Below are positions 62,973 to 64,000 of a stretch of 64,000 bases of DNA, piece after piece (positions within the stretch are counted from its first letter, which is position 1; each line of letters opens with the position of its first letter). Below the pieces are notes generated by a model that saw only the letters and a program-made list of their open reading frames with translations, was not told the origin of the DNA and did not search any database. Position numbers and translations under genes: made by a program. The stretch lies in the NCBI RefSeq assembly GCF_900240245.1, contig NZ_OESQ01000001.1:2845905-2909904 (forward strand), given 5' to 3'. Source of the DNA: Lachnoclostridium edouardi. Its GTDB lineage: Bacteria; Bacillota; Clostridia; Lachnospirales; Lachnospiraceae.

Positions 62973-63257
62973 CCACTTCGAGACATTTTGTCCCGAGGGC
63001 CCTGCCCTCCGCATCATGGCTCTGGTGGTATATATCCCCCGTCGCCGCCTGTGTTTTCGTACAGCCGGGAGCGGGCTGTCAAGGGTGCAACGCACCGCCG
63101 TTTTACGGCGGCTTGCCCTTGACGGTCTGCCCCGGCTGTGCTATTTCCCCGGCAAGCGGCGGGGGTATATCCTCCAGAGCCGCCCCCTTTCCCATGATTG
63201 GGAAAGGGCGGGGGGATTGGGCTGAACTTTCTTATTAAAATATCGGAGGTATTGACT
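62973..63257. other. GC-rich gap with nested inverted repeats
   Basis: No gene is seen. Outer arms GGCTCTGG (63018-63025) and CCAGAGCC (63174-63181) continue inward as TATAT and CCCCC/GGGGG pairing. Middle arms ACAGCCGGG/CCCGGCTGT (63061-63069, 63131-63139) and GTCAAGGG/CCCTTGAC (63078-63085, 63116-63123) lie inside. The central stem is CCGCCG/CGGCGG (63095-63100, 63106-63111). A second hairpin CCCTTTCCC/GGGAAAGGG lies at 63185-63208. Confidence 0.85.
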
Positions 63258-63599
63258 ATGAAGCGTCCCCTTGCATACATTACCGCCGCATGGTTGAGCG
63301 GCGACAGTGAAAACGCAGAACAGGCCGCCCGCTACTGCCGGGCGGTTTATGAGGCAGGCTTTTCCCCGATCTGCCCGCCCCTTTATCTGCCCCTGTTTCT
63401 CAATGACGCAGTACCCGAGGAGCATAAAAGCGGCATCGACATGGGCCGTGACCTCTTGCGCCGCTCCCATGTGCTGGTGGTCTGCGGCCACACCATGACC
63501 GAGGCCATGAAAAATGATATTGCCGTGGCCCAGCGGCTGGGAATTACCGCCACCACCCTTGAGGGCATCCTGACCGTCAAGGGACAGGGCAAACGCTGA
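63258..63599 (+). CDS. DUF7768/DUF4406-like small protein
   Basis: A 113-residue protein typical of conjugative elements. RPLAYITAAWLSGDSENAEQ, AVYEAGFSPICPPLYLPLF and LLRRSHVLVVCGHTMTEAMKND fit a small nucleoside-2-deoxyribosyltransferase-like Rossmann fold of the DUF7768/DUF4406 kind. The function is not established. CGGAGGT (63244-63250) precedes the ATG. It overlaps the ArdA-like gene by one base. The nested-hairpin region lies just upstream and may control it. Confidence 0.85.
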   Translation: MKRPLAYITAAWLSGDSENAEQAARYCRAVYEAGFSPICPPLYLPLFLNDAVPEEHKSGIDMGRDLLRRSHVLVVCGHTMTEAMKNDIAVAQRLGITATTLEGILTVKGQGKR

Positions 63600-64000
63600 T
63601 GGAGTCTGTTTTTGAGGCTTTCATTTCAAATCCTGCCCTTTACAGTGCGGGGCATCTGGTGGGGGAAACGCTGCATTTCCCCACCAACACGGAGGAGGTG
63701 CAGTCCCTCTTAAAGCGGATCGGCGTGGACGGGGTGCGCTGCCAGGAATACTTTATTATCTCCTTTGACAGCGATATTCTCGGCCTTTATGACTATCTGG
63801 GCGAGTATGAAAACATTGACGAGCTCAACCACCTGGCCCATCTGCTGAAGGAGCTCTCCCCATCAGAACGGGAAACGCTGGAGGCGGTTATGGACAGCGG
63901 CCAGCATTGTGGCTCGGTGCAGGACTTGATCAACCTTACGCAAAATCTGGACTGCTACGACTTTCATCCCGGTGTGGACAATGAGGAAATGCTGGGCCGC
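63599..64000 (+). CDS. ArdA-like antirestriction protein (3' end outside window)
   Basis: The visible 134 codons begin MESVFEAFISNPALYSAGHL and run to the window edge. The acidic composition and the YFIISFDSDILGLYDYLGEYENIDELNHLAHLL segment match ArdA-like proteins of conjugative transposons, which mimic DNA and block type I restriction on entry to a new host. Some relatives in this family have other roles, so the call rests on the N-terminal half. It overlaps the preceding gene in a TGATG arrangement. Confidence 0.85.
   Translation, partial: MESVFEAFISNPALYSAGHLVGETLHFPTNTEEVQSLLKRIGVDGVRCQEYFIISFDSDILGLYDYLGEYENIDELNHLAHLLKELSPSERETLEAVMDSGQHCGSVQDLINLTQNLDCYDFHPGVDNEEMLGR

Overview
The window looks like chromosome of an endospore-forming anaerobic Clostridia, most likely a Lachnospiraceae gut bacterium. 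Evidence: AT-leaning codon use with strong AGGAGG ribosome sites, the Firmicutes block xseA-xseB-ispA-dxs-tlyA-nadK-argR-recN-spoIVB, spo0A with an 0A box, a CIRCE operator, and anaerobe redox genes (rubredoxin and a flavodiiron protein). No rRNA, tRNA or CRISPR array was seen.

Layout. 1-9384: exonuclease VII (xseA cut by the window edge), isoprenoid precursor genes, rRNA methylase, NAD kinase, arginine repressor, RecN and SpoIVB, nearly all in one direction and tightly packed. 9385-15336: an insertion between spoIVB and spo0A, dominated by a 1202-residue NRPS-like protein (A-PCP-C plus a vestigial second A fragment), with a flavin-reductase-like gene, a LUD gene and an SseB-like gene. 15389-23097: spo0A with its promoter and 0A box, glycogen synthase, HD, PAP2-like and membrane proteins, Maf, a HAD phosphatase, a PpiC lipoprotein and a PadR regulator. 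23099-32878: DUF1700-type operon, CIRCE-controlled htpG, a two-component system whose kinase is split by an in-frame TAG, a divergent secreted helical protein, DegV, a radical SAM protein and a galactokinase. 32892-59910: RidA, a metallophosphoesterase, rubredoxin and flavodiiron protein, AraC and EamA, an ABC exporter, DegV, an orphan kinase, GerMN and ComEC, HolA, transporters, a membrane-tethered M3 peptidase, a lipoamide dehydrogenase, aminopeptidase P, a ProXp-like deacylase and RlmD.

From 59911 the character changes. A visibly AT-rich, stand-alone DUF3800-like gene (60067-61134) is followed by a 386-base gap and then GC-rich DNA with a ParB-like protein, a small DUF7768/DUF4406-like protein and an ArdA-like antirestriction gene cut by the window end. 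This trio resembles the accessory or regulatory end of a Tn1549-like integrative conjugative element. No integrase, relaxase or attachment site lies in the window, so the boundary is inferred from composition.

The observations most worth checking are the NRPS-like protein, the nested-hairpin element at 63018-63215 in the mobile element, the secreted helical protein beside a broken two-component system, the exported M3 peptidase, and CIRCE placed directly upstream of the htpG promoter.
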